DNA of 64,000 bases from an uncultured Lachnospiraceae bacterium (lineage in GTDB: Bacteria; Bacillota; Clostridia; Lachnospirales; Lachnospiraceae): positions 85,548-149,547 of the forward strand of contig CATJTQ010000089.1 of NCBI GenBank assembly GCA_949743325.1, given 5' to 3'. The notes under the pieces are model-generated. The model saw only the letters and a program-made list of their open reading frames with translations. It was not told the origin of the DNA and did not search any database. Made by a program: the position numbers and the translations under genes. Below are positions 16,826-25,820 of this stretch, piece by piece (the first letter of the stretch is position 1; each line of letters starts with the position of its first letter).

Positions 16826-17644
16826 TTATCTATCTCTTAATTCATCAAGCATCATGGACACAGTTTTATGAAGTACCGGATGACACATATTAGGGACAAT
16901 CTGATTTAATGGTATGAGAACAAAATCTCTATTCTGCATATCCCTGTGCGGAACAGTAAGCTCTTTGCTGTCTATTATCTCATCATCATAGAAAAGTATA
17001 TCTAAATCCAGTGTTCTAGGACCCCACTTTCCCTCTCTGACACGATTTACAGAATGCTCTATTTTCTGAAGAAATTCAAGAAGCTCTCTCGGCGTTAGAA
17101 GCGTTCGAATCTTCATACACCCATTGATAAAATCTGGCTGGTCTATTACTCCATACGGTTTTGTCTCAATAAATTTAGACACTGAAACTAAACTGCAGTC
17201 TTTAGAATTTTCTATCGCCTCCACACCATGTCTTAAATATGCCTCCCGATCTCCCATATTAGAGCCAAGACCAATAACTGCATCATGCCATCCTCTGGAA
17301 ATTGAAACTCCTACAGTTGACAGAGGAAGTCCTACCGGAGCCCAGGGCTTATATATTTCCAAATCCAACTTCTGTATTGCCGGTATTGTATACAACAGCT
17401 CCTTTGCAAGTTTCTCCGCAGCTGTCTCAATAAGCTTATATGTATGATCAGTCAAAAAGCGCGTAATCCTAAAACAAACTTTACCATAATCTATAGTCTC
17501 ACCTAAATCATCATCCTTTGCTGCTTTTTTAACATCTAAATACATATTACATGAAACAAGAAATTTTTGCCCCAACTCTCTCTCTTCTTTTAAAACGCCA
17601 TGATTAGCATATACCTCTAATTCCTTTATAATTATTTTATCCAT
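16826..17644 (-). CDS. folBK: FolB-FolK fusion: dihydroneopterin aldolase / HPPK
   Basis: Carries two successive folate steps in one chain. Residues 1-118 are dihydroneopterin aldolase (IIIKELEVYANHGVLKEER, TIDYGKV, TYKLIETAAEKLA); residues from about 121 are hydroxymethyl-dihydropterin pyrophosphokinase (AVIGLGSNMGDREAYL, FIETKPYGVIDQPDFINGC, WGPRTLDLDILFYDD, VPHRDMQNRDFVLIPL). Both active-site sets look intact. It lies just after folP and is the last gene of the folate cluster before the terminator. Confidence 0.96.
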   Translation of the reverse strand: MDKIIIKELEVYANHGVLKEERELGQKFLVSCNMYLDVKKAAKDDDLGETIDYGKVCFRITRFLTDHTYKLIETAAEKLAKELLYTIPAIQKLDLEIYKPWAPVGLPLSTVGVSISRGWHDAVIGLGSNMGDREAYLRHGVEAIENSKDCSLVSVSKFIETKPYGVIDQPDFINGCMKIRTLLTPRELLEFLQKIEHSVNRVREGKWGPRTLDLDILFYDDEIIDSKELTVPHRDMQNRDFVLIPLNQIVPNMCHPVLHKTVSMMLDELRDR

Positions 17645-17681
17645 ATCTGTTACTCCTTTATAAAAAAATATAGGTAATTAC

Positions 17682-18506
17682 TTACATTATATTAAATACA
17701 CTGCTGTTAATAATTGATTCTGTCATAGATATTGCCCTCTTATTTTCTATAATATCATGAACTCTGACAAATGAATAATGTTTCATTGCAGCCATAACTG
17801 TTGTTACAATAGTCCCTTCCACCCTTTCATTAACTGGAAGATTTAAAGTATTTCCTATAACAGACTTTCTAGATGCGGCGAGAAGCATAGGATATCCAAA
17901 CTGATGAAAATCTTCCAGGTAATGTAAAACCTGTAAATTCTGCTCATAAGTTTTTGCAAAACCTATTCCTGGATCTAATATTATTTTATCTCCCGATATA
18001 CCAGCCTCTAAAGCAAGACGAGTTGTCTCTTCCAAATCCAGAAACACTTCTCTTAAAAAATCTGAATATTTTGTATTTACTCGATTATGTACAAGGCAGC
18101 ATGCAAGGCCTGATTTAGCAATTACTTTTGCCATCTTTGGATCTTTTTTAAGACCCCATATATCATTTATCATGTCAACGCCTGCATCAATTGCAGCCTC
18201 TGCCACCTGACTCTTATATGTATCAATTGAAATCGGAACATCATAATTTGATTTTATCATAGAAACAAATGGCAGAATCCTATCTATTTCCTCTTGAACA
18301 CTTATCATAGTATAACCTGGACGTGTTGATTCTCCGCCTATATCAATTACATCTACCCCTTCTTCAATCATTTTCTCAACCTGTACTTTAGCACTGTCAA
18401 GATTATTATATTTACCCCCATCAGAAAATGAATCTGGCGTAACATTTAATATTCCCATCACATAAGTATTATTTCTCAAATCAAACTCTCTGCTGCCAAT
18501 CTTCAT
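17682..18506 (-). CDS. folP: Dihydropteroate synthase
   Basis: Joins hydroxymethyl-dihydropterin pyrophosphate with p-aminobenzoate; the target of sulfonamides. Signatures: GILNVTPDSFSDGGKY, DVIDIGGESTRPG, SIDTYKSQVA, ILDPGIGFAKT, AASRKSVIG and the C-terminal VRVHDI. Full length at 274. Placed between the HD protein and folBK with short gaps, so one operon. Confidence 0.96.
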   Translation of the reverse strand: MKIGSREFDLRNNTYVMGILNVTPDSFSDGGKYNNLDSAKVQVEKMIEEGVDVIDIGGESTRPGYTMISVQEEIDRILPFVSMIKSNYDVPISIDTYKSQVAEAAIDAGVDMINDIWGLKKDPKMAKVIAKSGLACCLVHNRVNTKYSDFLREVFLDLEETTRLALEAGISGDKIILDPGIGFAKTYEQNLQVLHYLEDFHQFGYPMLLAASRKSVIGNTLNLPVNERVEGTIVTTVMAAMKHYSFVRVHDIIENKRAISMTESIINSSVFNIM

Positions 18507-18522
18507 ATTGTCCTCCCAATAC

Positions 18523-19032
18523 TTAAATTATTACTGTATTATTTTTATCTATTTCTTCCCATTTACACTCTTCTCTAACTTGGCACATAAAACAGCATCG
18601 TGAAAGTTTATCTGCTTTATACAATACCGAAGCTAAACTGTAATTATTGCAGTCCCTGCATTTCACATCCTTGTGAAATAAAACTGCACTTACTATTTTT
18701 TCAATCTCTGATTCTGAGTATCCGCAATCATTTAATATTTCTGCTGCTGTTTTAGCGCCCGCCTCTTCATGCGGTACACCAAACTCATACTCATCAGCCC
18801 TTCCAAGATCATGCACAAGAGCTGCAGCATACATATATTCATCTGCAATATTATGTATATTAACATTCCTGTCAACATTATATTGCGCCAAAATAATACT
18901 TCCAATTCTTGCCACATCCAATAAATGTTGTATTCCGTGTTTACAGAACTTTCTGTCCTGCTCAAAATAATTAATAATTTCCAACTTACTTAAAAATAAT
19001 GAATGCCTCAATATTTTATCTACTCTTTCCAT
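18523..19032 (-). CDS. HD-domain phosphohydrolase in the folate cluster
   Basis: Small HD-superfamily protein (169 residues from the ATG at 19032, preceded by AGGA; the frame also has an ATG at 19056). Metal residues: H in CKHGIQHLLDVARI, HD in ALVHDLGRADEYE, and H in PHEEAG and LFHKDVK. The C-terminal third is rich in cysteine (CRDC ... CCFMCQVREEC), which may bind a second metal. HD proteins of this kind are often found with folE/folP in clostridia and are suspected to act on a pterin phosphate, but the activity is unproven. Confidence 0.85.
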   Translation of the reverse strand: MERVDKILRHSLFLSKLEIINYFEQDRKFCKHGIQHLLDVARIGSIILAQYNVDRNVNIHNIADEYMYAAALVHDLGRADEYEFGVPHEEAGAKTAAEILNDCGYSESEIEKIVSAVLFHKDVKCRDCNNYSLASVLYKADKLSRCCFMCQVREECKWEEIDKNNTVII

Positions 19033-19180
19033 ATTCACTATCCTAAAACAATTCATCCCACCACAAAATTTTTAACCGCAATATTGTTTTACCATACTGC
19101 AGTACACTGTTAAATCTACATACTTTACACCAAATACTCGTACAAACAGATATTTATAATATTTATCGTCAGATTAAACT

Positions 19181-20503
19181 CTATTTGTTATATTTTTGAT
19201 TCACTGCATCCTCAAATTCTGCCAAAAACGAAAATGATCCAAATGCTAACAGCAAGTCTTTTCTTCCAAGATGCTCAAATGCAATATCTACTGCATTTAC
19301 AACCGAATCAGTACTATATGCTGTTATTCCATATTTATTGGCAATATCCTTTAAAACATTGCCATCTAGCTGCCTGTTAGTAACTTTTGTATTTATAGTT
19401 ATCAATGTTGCAGCATGAACTGCAACTGTGCTTATTACTTTATCATAATCTTTATCTGAAAGCATACCAGCAACCATAATTATATTCTTTATATTATAAT
19501 CTTGTTTGTACTCTACAACGTTATCTGCAAGTACAGAAGCTGCCCCCTCATTATGGGCACCATCTATAATAATATCAGGGGCAGTATGTATAACTGTAAA
19601 TCTGCCCTTCCACTCTACAGACTTAAAGCCCTCATTTATCGATGCAGCACTAAGATTAAAACCACAATATTTTAATATTTTAAGTACTTCTAATGCAACT
19701 GCAGCATTTCCTATCTGACATTTGCCACGAAGTGTAATCTCAAACATATCGTTTCTATTATAAATAAATTTCTGTAAAAAGTCACTATATTTTTTTATAT
19801 TTTTTCCATTGTCAATAATTATATAATCTTGTGGATAAATTATTTCACAGTCACACTTCTCTGCTTTTGCTTGCAGTACATTTTGAACTTCTGGTTTCTG
19901 TTTTGCACTCACAACAAAAGATCCCTTTTTTATTATACCAGATTTATGTATAGCTATCTCCTCTAAAGTATCCCCTAAAATATTTACATGATCTATGCTT
20001 ATCGGCATAATTACAGAGCATATTGGCGCTTTAATTATATTTGTTGCATCTAAATCCCCTCCAAGCCCAACTTCCAACAATACAATATCGCATTTTTTCA
20101 TCTCAAAATATAAAAATGCAACAGCAGTTTCAATCTCAAATGCTGTTGGAGCCCTCATGCCATCTGATGTCATTTCCTCTGCTATAATTAAAATTTTATT
20201 TACCAACTCAGCATATTCTTGTTCAGATATATTTGCTAAATTAGTGCTTATAGTTTCCCTTCTTGAAAATACTGCCGGAGAAGTAAATCTGCCCACAAGA
20301 TAGCCAGATTTACTCAATGCTCCTGACAGAAGGGCTATTACAGAGCCCTTGCCGTTAGTTCCTGTAACATGAATAAATTTCAAACTATCCTGCGGGCTTC
20401 CAAGTCTCCTCATTAGCTCACACATACATTCTAAACCATAAATGCTGCCTTTTTTTTCCATTTTGCTTATTATATGTTCAGCCTTACTATAATTCACTAT
20501 CAA
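19181..20503 (-). CDS. folC: Folylpolyglutamate synthase / dihydrofolate synthase
   Basis: Adds glutamate to dihydropteroate and folates. Mur-ligase-like ATP site FIHVTGTNGKGSVIALL, TSPAVFSRRETIS, LLEVGLGGDLDATN, PISIDHVNILG, and IIIDGAHNEGAA in the C-terminal domain. 440 residues, normal. Its start overlaps the stop of the U32 gene by 4 bases (ATGA-type coupling), tying folate genes to the tRNA-modification genes upstream. Confidence 0.95.
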   Translation of the reverse strand: MIVNYSKAEHIISKMEKKGSIYGLECMCELMRRLGSPQDSLKFIHVTGTNGKGSVIALLSGALSKSGYLVGRFTSPAVFSRRETISTNLANISEQEYAELVNKILIIAEEMTSDGMRAPTAFEIETAVAFLYFEMKKCDIVLLEVGLGGDLDATNIIKAPICSVIMPISIDHVNILGDTLEEIAIHKSGIIKKGSFVVSAKQKPEVQNVLQAKAEKCDCEIIYPQDYIIIDNGKNIKKYSDFLQKFIYNRNDMFEITLRGKCQIGNAAVALEVLKILKYCGFNLSAASINEGFKSVEWKGRFTVIHTAPDIIIDGAHNEGAASVLADNVVEYKQDYNIKNIIMVAGMLSDKDYDKVISTVAVHAATLITINTKVTNRQLDGNVLKDIANKYGITAYSTDSVVNAVDIAFEHLGRKDLLLAFGSFSFLAEFEDAVNQKYNK

Positions 20504-21729
20504 TCATCTTCTTTTCGTCTCAATATATCATAATTATCAGGTTTTTCACTTAATAATACCCTTAATTTCTGCTGTGGATGAGGCGCACAATCCATAGTCT
20601 CACCATCTTCATTCAGTATTTTAACAACAACAGCCTTAACATTTCTTCCATCAGGTTTCATAATTTCCAGAGCTTCACCAACAGAAAATTTATTCCTTTG
20701 TTCTAACGCAAAGCTCATATCATCTCTTACATCAGAGACTATACCTAGATATGTGTATTCTTTAATATAAGTATTATTATCATAAATCTGTGCATCATCT
20801 GATGGTTTTCCATAAAAGAAACCTGTTGTAAACTGTCTGTAAGTACATTTTGATATTTCTTCCAAATACCAATTCATATTTTTCTTATATTTTTCAGGTT
20901 CCTCTAAATAATCATCAATCGCCTTTCTGTATGTTCTGGCAACTGTAGCTACATATAATGCAGTTTTCATTCTTCCCTCAATTTTAAAACTGTCAATACC
21001 AGCCTTAACCAAATCAGGAATATGTTCTATCATACACAAATCTTTTGAATTAAATATATATGTTCCTCTGTCATTTTCAAACACTGGATAATATTCCCCT
21101 GGTCGTTTCTCCTCAACAACTGAATACTTCCAACGGCACGGATGAGTGCAGGCACCGTGATTGGCATCCCTACCAGTAAAAAAATTGCTCAAAAGACATC
21201 TACCTGAATAAGATATACACATAGCCCCATGTACAAATGTCTCAATTTCCAAATCTTCAGGGATCTTCTCTCTTATCTCTTTTATCTCCTTTAAAGATAA
21301 TTCCCTGGCAGAAACTACTCTCTTTGCTCCCAAAGAATGCCAAAATTTATATGTCATATAATTTGTATTATTAGCTTGAGTACTTATATGAAGCTCCATG
21401 TCCGGCAAAATATCTTTGGCAATTGTAAAAACACCAGGATCAGAAATAATTAATGCATCAGGATTAATAGATTTAAGTTCCATAAAATAATTTCTGACGC
21501 CTTCCAAATCATAATTATGCGCTAAAATATTAGCTGTAACATACACTTTTACATTATGGCTATGTGCAAATCTAATTCCTTCCGCCATATCCTGAATTGA
21601 AAAATTTTTTGCTTTTGCACGAAGTCCGAACGCCTCTCCGCCAACATACACTGCATCAGCGCCAAAAATTACAGCTGTCTTAAGTACCTCCAGACAGCTT
21701 GCGGGAATAAGTAATTCTATTTCTCTCAT
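20500..21729 (-). CDS. U32 family protein, TrhP-like tRNA uridine hydroxylation factor
   Basis: Peptidase-U32-family protein related to YrrN/YrrO (TrhP) and YegQ, required for 5-hydroxyuridine at the wobble base of some tRNAs. Sequence signatures: ELLIPASCLEVLKTAVIFGADAVYVGG, HISTQANNTN, ETFVHGAMCISYSGRCLLSNFF and GACTHPCRWKY, whose cysteines form the family's conserved Cys set (probable Fe-S site). At 409 residues it equals the long form. Next to a TrmR-like methyltransferase gene, 13 bases downstream, as in Bacillus yrrMNO, which supports the tRNA role over proteolysis. Confidence 0.9.
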   Translation of the reverse strand: MREIELLIPASCLEVLKTAVIFGADAVYVGGEAFGLRAKAKNFSIQDMAEGIRFAHSHNVKVYVTANILAHNYDLEGVRNYFMELKSINPDALIISDPGVFTIAKDILPDMELHISTQANNTNYMTYKFWHSLGAKRVVSARELSLKEIKEIREKIPEDLEIETFVHGAMCISYSGRCLLSNFFTGRDANHGACTHPCRWKYSVVEEKRPGEYYPVFENDRGTYIFNSKDLCMIEHIPDLVKAGIDSFKIEGRMKTALYVATVARTYRKAIDDYLEEPEKYKKNMNWYLEEISKCTYRQFTTGFFYGKPSDDAQIYDNNTYIKEYTYLGIVSDVRDDMSFALEQRNKFSVGEALEIMKPDGRNVKAVVVKILNEDGETMDCAPHPQQKLRVLLSEKPDNYDILRRKEDD

Positions 21730-21742
21730 ATAATAACTCCTC

Positions 21743-22381
21743 TTATTTTTTTACGCTTAGGGTAACTCCGTCAGCGACAGGGAGAACTGTAGTAACTATA
21801 TCTTCTCTATGATTTAATTCATAAAGATATTCTCTCATCCTGCTATGAATTGTACGATTCCTTCTAGTGACTGCAAAGCGCGACTCAACAATTTCTCCGT
21901 CTTGAAGCACATTATCAGATACTAATAACCCGCCTTTAGAAAGAAGCCTTAACACTTGAGGAAGAAAATTTACATACTGCCCCTTAGCCGCATCCATAAA
22001 AATAAAGTCATAAGCGGTCTGCAGCTCTTTCATAATATCAAATGCATCTCCCTCAAGTAATGTTATTTTATCTGATTTTCCAAACTTGACAAAATTTTCT
22101 TTAGCAACAGGAATCCGCTTTTCATATTTTTCTATTGTTGTAATCTGTGCACCTGGACAATGTTCACTCATAAACAGCGCTGAAAAACCTATTGCTGTAC
22201 CAATTTCAAGAATATTGCTCGGTCTGTTCATAGTAAGCAAAAAAGCAAGTAAACTTTGCATTTCCTTTCGTATAATAGGAACATTATTTTCATGTGAATA
22301 ATGTTCTAACTGCTGCAAGGCTTCGGAGGGTTCACCAAAAAGCGAACGAATGTATGTAAGCATTCTCTCATCAACAATCAT
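21743..22381 (-). CDS. trmR: TrmR/YrrM-like O-methyltransferase (tRNA 5-hydroxyuridine)
   Basis: SAM-dependent methyltransferase of the YrrM/CaffeoylCoA-OMT family; in Bacillus TrmR methylates 5-hydroxyuridine to 5-methoxyuridine in tRNA. SAM-binding motif ILEIGTAIGFSALFM, acidic loop ITTIEKYEKR, metal-binding DFIFMDAAKGQY and LLVSDNVLQDGE. 212 residues. Start overlaps the stop of the MltG-like gene by 4 bases and the U32 gene follows directly, so methylation and hydroxylation enzymes are coexpressed. Confidence 0.92.
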   Translation of the reverse strand: MIVDERMLTYIRSLFGEPSEALQQLEHYSHENNVPIIRKEMQSLLAFLLTMNRPSNILEIGTAIGFSALFMSEHCPGAQITTIEKYEKRIPVAKENFVKFGKSDKITLLEGDAFDIMKELQTAYDFIFMDAAKGQYVNFLPQVLRLLSKGGLLVSDNVLQDGEIVESRFAVTRRNRTIHSRMREYLYELNHREDIVTTVLPVADGVTLSVKK

Positions 22382-22773
22382 TTCACCTTTTCTCCATCTT
22401 TCTCACTCGACTGTGAATCAATAGCATTGAAAATCGCTTTTGAATTCATATCAGTTGTCAAATCATAACTTCCCGGCGCAATCTTTCTGCCCGATTCATA
22501 ACAGAATGACTGAACAAAAAACACATAAGCATTATCAATCATTCCCCTTCTCTCAAGCATTTTTCCAATATCCAACACTGAATCACCTTCTGCGATAGTA
22601 ATAGTTATGGCTCTTGCATCATCCTCACTTGTCATAGATTCATCCATAAAGACAGCATATCCGAAAGCATATGCCTTTGTAGCTTCTTTTATTATAAATA
22701 TAACTACTACCACCATAACTATCAAGGTAATGGCTTTTTTTAATATATTAACAGTAGCATTTCCCTGTTTCAT
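22378..22773 (-). CDS. Short MltG/YceG-like membrane protein without transglycosylase domain
   Basis: 131 residues from the ATG at 22773 (7 bases after GGGGG). One N-terminal membrane helix (AITLIVMVVVVIFIIKEATKAYAFGYAVF) is followed by an outside domain, ITITIAEGDSVLDIGKMLERRGMIDNAYVFFVQSF, like the LysM-like N-terminal part of MltG. The catalytic lytic transglycosylase domain of about 200 residues, with its essential Glu, is missing. The gene lies where Bacillus has yrrL (mltG), between rnj and trmR. No frameshift remnant follows, so this looks like a genuine short form. Confidence 0.82.
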   Translation of the reverse strand: MKQGNATVNILKKAITLIVMVVVVIFIIKEATKAYAFGYAVFMDESMTSEDDARAITITIAEGDSVLDIGKMLERRGMIDNAYVFFVQSFCYESGRKIAPGSYDLTTDMNSKAIFNAIDSQSSEKDGEKVK

Positions 22774-22791
22774 CACGCTGCCCCCTGACTG

Positions 22792-24456
22792 CTACACTTC
22801 CATAATTATAGGTAAAATCATAGGACTTCTCTTAGTTTTTTTCCATAAGAAATCACTTAATGTATCTCTAATCTCAATTTTTATTTTTCCCCAGTCTGAC
22901 ACATTATGATCAAGGCAACCCTCAAGCGCGTCATAAACTACACTTCTTGCATCCTCAAGTAAATCTTCAGATTCTCTCACATAAACAAATCCCCTGGAAA
23001 CTATATCAGGGCCTGATAACAGATTATTTGTATACTTCTCCAATGTCATCACAACAATTAAAATACCATCTTCAGAAAGATGCTGGCGATCTCTCAGCAC
23101 TATATTACCAACATCACCAACTCCAAGGCCATCAACTAAAATTGCTCCTGTATGAACTTGTCCTATAACTGCAGCACTCTCACCGTCCAATTCAAGAACA
23201 TTTCCCGACTTCATTATAAATACATTTTCTTTTGGTATACCGAGACTTACAGCAAGACCTGCCTGTGCTTTCAAATGACGATACTCACCGTGAATAGGTA
23301 TCGCATATTTAGGTTTTACAAGTGAATATATAAGCTTTATCTCTTCCTGACATGCATGTCCAGATACGTGTGTATCCTGAAAAATAACATCTGCACCTTT
23401 AATTGAAAGTTCATTTATAACATTAGAAACCGCTTTTTCATTCCCCGGAATTGGATTCGAACTAAATATCACAGTATCCCCAGGCTGAATGCTCACTTTC
23501 CGGTGCACGCCGGCTGCCATTCTGGACAAAGCTGCCATCGATTCTCCCTGACTTCCAGTTGTAATAAGCACCATCTGTTCATCAGGATAATTTTTCATCT
23601 GTTCAATATCTATAAGAGTCCTATCAGGAATATCTAAATATCCAAGTTCTGCTGCAGTAGATATAATATTCACCATACTTCTGCCTTCCACAACAACTTT
23701 TCTGCCGTATTTATAAGCAGAGTTTATTATTTGCTGCACCCTGTCGACATTAGAAGCAAAGGTAGCTATAATAATTCTTGTATTCCTGTGATCAGCAAAA
23801 ATAGTGTCAAATGTCTTTCCAACCGTCTTTTCAGACATAGTAAAACCAGGTCTCTCCGCATTTGTGCTGTCGCACATAAGGGCTAACACGCCCTTCTTTC
23901 CAATCTCTGCAAATCTCTGCAGATCTATAGCATCGCCAAACACAGGCGTATAGTCAACTTTAAAGTCACCGGTGTGTATAACCGTTCCTGCAGGCGAGTA
24001 AATTGCCAGAGCCGATGCATCTGCAATACTGTGATTAGTTTTAATAAACTCTATTCTAAAACATCCCAAATTTATAGACTGTCCATGTCTAATTACCTTT
24101 CGCTTTGTTGTGCGCTGCATATTGCACTCTTTTAACTTATTGTCAATAATACCTATAGTAAGCTTAGTAGCATAAATTGGTGCATTAATTTCTTTTAAAA
24201 CATAAGGCAGCGCACCTATATGATCTTCATGCCCATGTGTAATAACAAAACCTTTTACTTTATCTATATTATCTTTCAAATAAGAAACATCAGGAATCAC
24301 AAGGTCAATTCCCAGCATGTCATCCTCTGGAAATGACAGTCCACAGTCTACTACAATTATACTTTCCTCAAACTCAAATGCTGTAATATTCATACCAATC
24401 TGTTCTAATCCGCCCAATGGAATAATTTTGAGTTTTGAGTTATTTACATTTTTCAA
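22792..24456 (-). CDS. rnj: Ribonuclease J
   Basis: Metallo-beta-lactamase/beta-CASP nuclease with 5'-3' exo- and endonuclease activity on mRNA. Metal motif FVITHGHEDHIGALPYVL, plus HTGDFKVDYTP, MCDSTNAERPGF, TTGSQGESMAAL and PIHGEYRHLKAQA. 554 residues, normal. It starts with TTG, 8 bases after GGAGG. Located between the DUF1292 gene and the MltG-like gene in the ireB-ruvX cluster. Confidence 0.95.
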   Translation of the reverse strand: MKNVNNSKLKIIPLGGLEQIGMNITAFEFEESIIVVDCGLSFPEDDMLGIDLVIPDVSYLKDNIDKVKGFVITHGHEDHIGALPYVLKEINAPIYATKLTIGIIDNKLKECNMQRTTKRKVIRHGQSINLGCFRIEFIKTNHSIADASALAIYSPAGTVIHTGDFKVDYTPVFGDAIDLQRFAEIGKKGVLALMCDSTNAERPGFTMSEKTVGKTFDTIFADHRNTRIIIATFASNVDRVQQIINSAYKYGRKVVVEGRSMVNIISTAAELGYLDIPDRTLIDIEQMKNYPDEQMVLITTGSQGESMAALSRMAAGVHRKVSIQPGDTVIFSSNPIPGNEKAVSNVINELSIKGADVIFQDTHVSGHACQEEIKLIYSLVKPKYAIPIHGEYRHLKAQAGLAVSLGIPKENVFIMKSGNVLELDGESAAVIGQVHTGAILVDGLGVGDVGNIVLRDRQHLSEDGILIVVMTLEKYTNNLLSGPDIVSRGFVYVRESEDLLEDARSVVYDALEGCLDHNVSDWGKIKIEIRDTLSDFLWKKTKRSPMILPIIMEV

Positions 24457-24483
24457 AAAAACACCTCCGTATTTTATCCGCTT

Positions 24484-24741
24484 TTATATTAAATCTATAT
24501 CTTCTAAAAGTTCTGAAAAAACAGCCCCAACCGCATTTAATTCAGCTTCATCATCAACCATCTCATACAATGTTTCACTTTCATTTTCTTCATGAACTTT
24601 TTTCAATAAAAATGCCTCTGCATCACTATCCTCTTCTTCTGTGACAAGCAGATACTGAACGCCATTAAGCATAGTTTGTTCCACAACAAAAAACTCTACT
24701 GTCTCTGAACTCTCAGAGAAAGTAAATTTTATTTTACACAT
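24484..24741 (-). CDS. DUF1292 protein (YrzB-like)
   Basis: 85-residue acidic protein matching the DUF1292 pattern: beta-rich start KIKFTFSESSETVEFFVVEQT, the GVQYLLVTEEED segment with EAFLLKKV, and an acidic tail. Function unknown in all species. In Bacillus the homologue yrzB lies with ruvX (yrrK) and ireB-like yrzL, as here; this conserved order is the main support. Confidence 0.85.
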   Translation of the reverse strand: MCKIKFTFSESSETVEFFVVEQTMLNGVQYLLVTEEEDSDAEAFLLKKVHEENESETLYEMVDDEAELNAVGAVFSELLEDIDLI

Positions 24742-24955
24742 ATTTATTTTCCGTCTCCTTATATTAATTCACACAAACAATAAGCCAAAAGCCACACAAA
24801 AACGCCTTAAGCCAATTACACAATGACTGCATATTTATTCACTTACAGCACTACTGTTAATTTTAATCTACAAAACACGCACAAAATATATAAAACAATG
24901 TCAAAGCATAAAATTACCGCATCTGCTTTGATACATAATATTTGAAACTATAGTA

Positions 24956-25375
24956 TTATTTAAGTGAATCCAAATACCCCTGTAAAATAAATACAGCAGC
25001 CAACATATCAACATAGTCCTTACGATTCTCTCTTCTGACATCAGCTTCAATCAAAGTTCTGTCTGCCTCAACAGTAGTGAATCTCTCATCCCACATCACT
25101 ACCTCTATTCCAGTCCTTTTCTGCAGCTTGTCCTTTAGCTCAAGTGATTTAATTCCCCGCTCACCCACTGAATTGTTAAGATGCTTTGGGAATCCAAGAA
25201 CAATCTTTTCCACGCCATACTCTTTTGCAAGCTGATCTATCCTTGCCAAAGTCCTTCTAAGTTTCTTTTCCGATTCTCTGCGAATTATTTCAATACCCTG
25301 TGCAGTAATCAACAGCGGATCACTTATTGCAACTCCAACTGTCTTAGAGCCATAGTCAAGTCCCATTATCCGCAT
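24956..25375 (-). CDS. ruvX: YqgF/RuvX Holliday junction resolvase-like protein
   Basis: RNase H-fold nuclease, in E. coli involved in 16S rRNA 5'-end maturation. [37 protein letters not shown], and [13 protein letters not shown]. 139 residues. AGGAGG lies 5 bases before the start. It follows ireB by 27 bases. The gap 24742-24955 to the DUF1292 gene holds nothing that I recognise. Confidence 0.94.
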   Translation of the reverse strand: MRIMGLDYGSKTVGVAISDPLLITAQGIEIIRRESEKKLRRTLARIDQLAKEYGVEKIVLGFPKHLNNSVGERGIKSLELKDKLQKRTGIEVVMWDERFTTVEADRTLIEADVRRENRKDYVDMLAAVFILQGYLDSLK

Positions 25376-25402
25376 TTAAACCTCCTGAACATTAAACAGA
25401 CA

Positions 25403-25669
25403 TCAATCTCTCCATGCATTATGGCTGATGTATTCTGATAGTATCTCCTCTAAAAGTTCATCTCTCTCAACTTTCATAATAAGACTTCTGGCATTTTTAT
25501 GACTTGTAACATACGTTGGATCACCAGACATTATATACCCAACAATCTGATTTACAGGATCATATCCTTTCTCCGTTAAAGCCTCATGTACCACACGTAA
25601 AACATCTTTTACTTTAATTTCCTGTTCTGTCTTCACTTTAAAAAACTGTGTATTATTTTTATTCTGCAT
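25403..25669 (-). CDS. IreB family regulatory phosphoprotein
   Basis: Small UPF0297/IreB protein; in Enterococcus it is phosphorylated by the Ser/Thr kinase IreK and tunes cephalosporin tolerance. TQFFKVKTEQEIKVKDVLRVVHEAL and GYIMSGDPTYVTSHKNARSLI are diagnostic. The ATG at 25669 gives 88 residues, the family length; the frame extends further with no good start. First gene of the ireB-ruvX-DUF1292 run. Confidence 0.93.
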   Translation of the reverse strand: MQNKNNTQFFKVKTEQEIKVKDVLRVVHEALTEKGYDPVNQIVGYIMSGDPTYVTSHKNARSLIMKVERDELLEEILSEYISHNAWRD

Positions 25670-25820
25670 CTCTTTTTCCACGCCCTTATTCCTAATTATA
25701 TTTATTGTAATATAAAAGTAAATAAAATTCAATACATTTTTAACAAAAGTTCAGACAAATTGTTATAATAAAAGCAATACTGCATGTAACAATAATTTTC
25801 AAGCAAATATATTCGCCAAT

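Noticed and set aside
20500..21729. Collagenase-like protease
   Set aside because: Although U32 proteins are often labelled peptidases, its partner is a tRNA methyltransferase gene as in Bacillus yrrMNO, and the Cys set fits the tRNA hydroxylation members.
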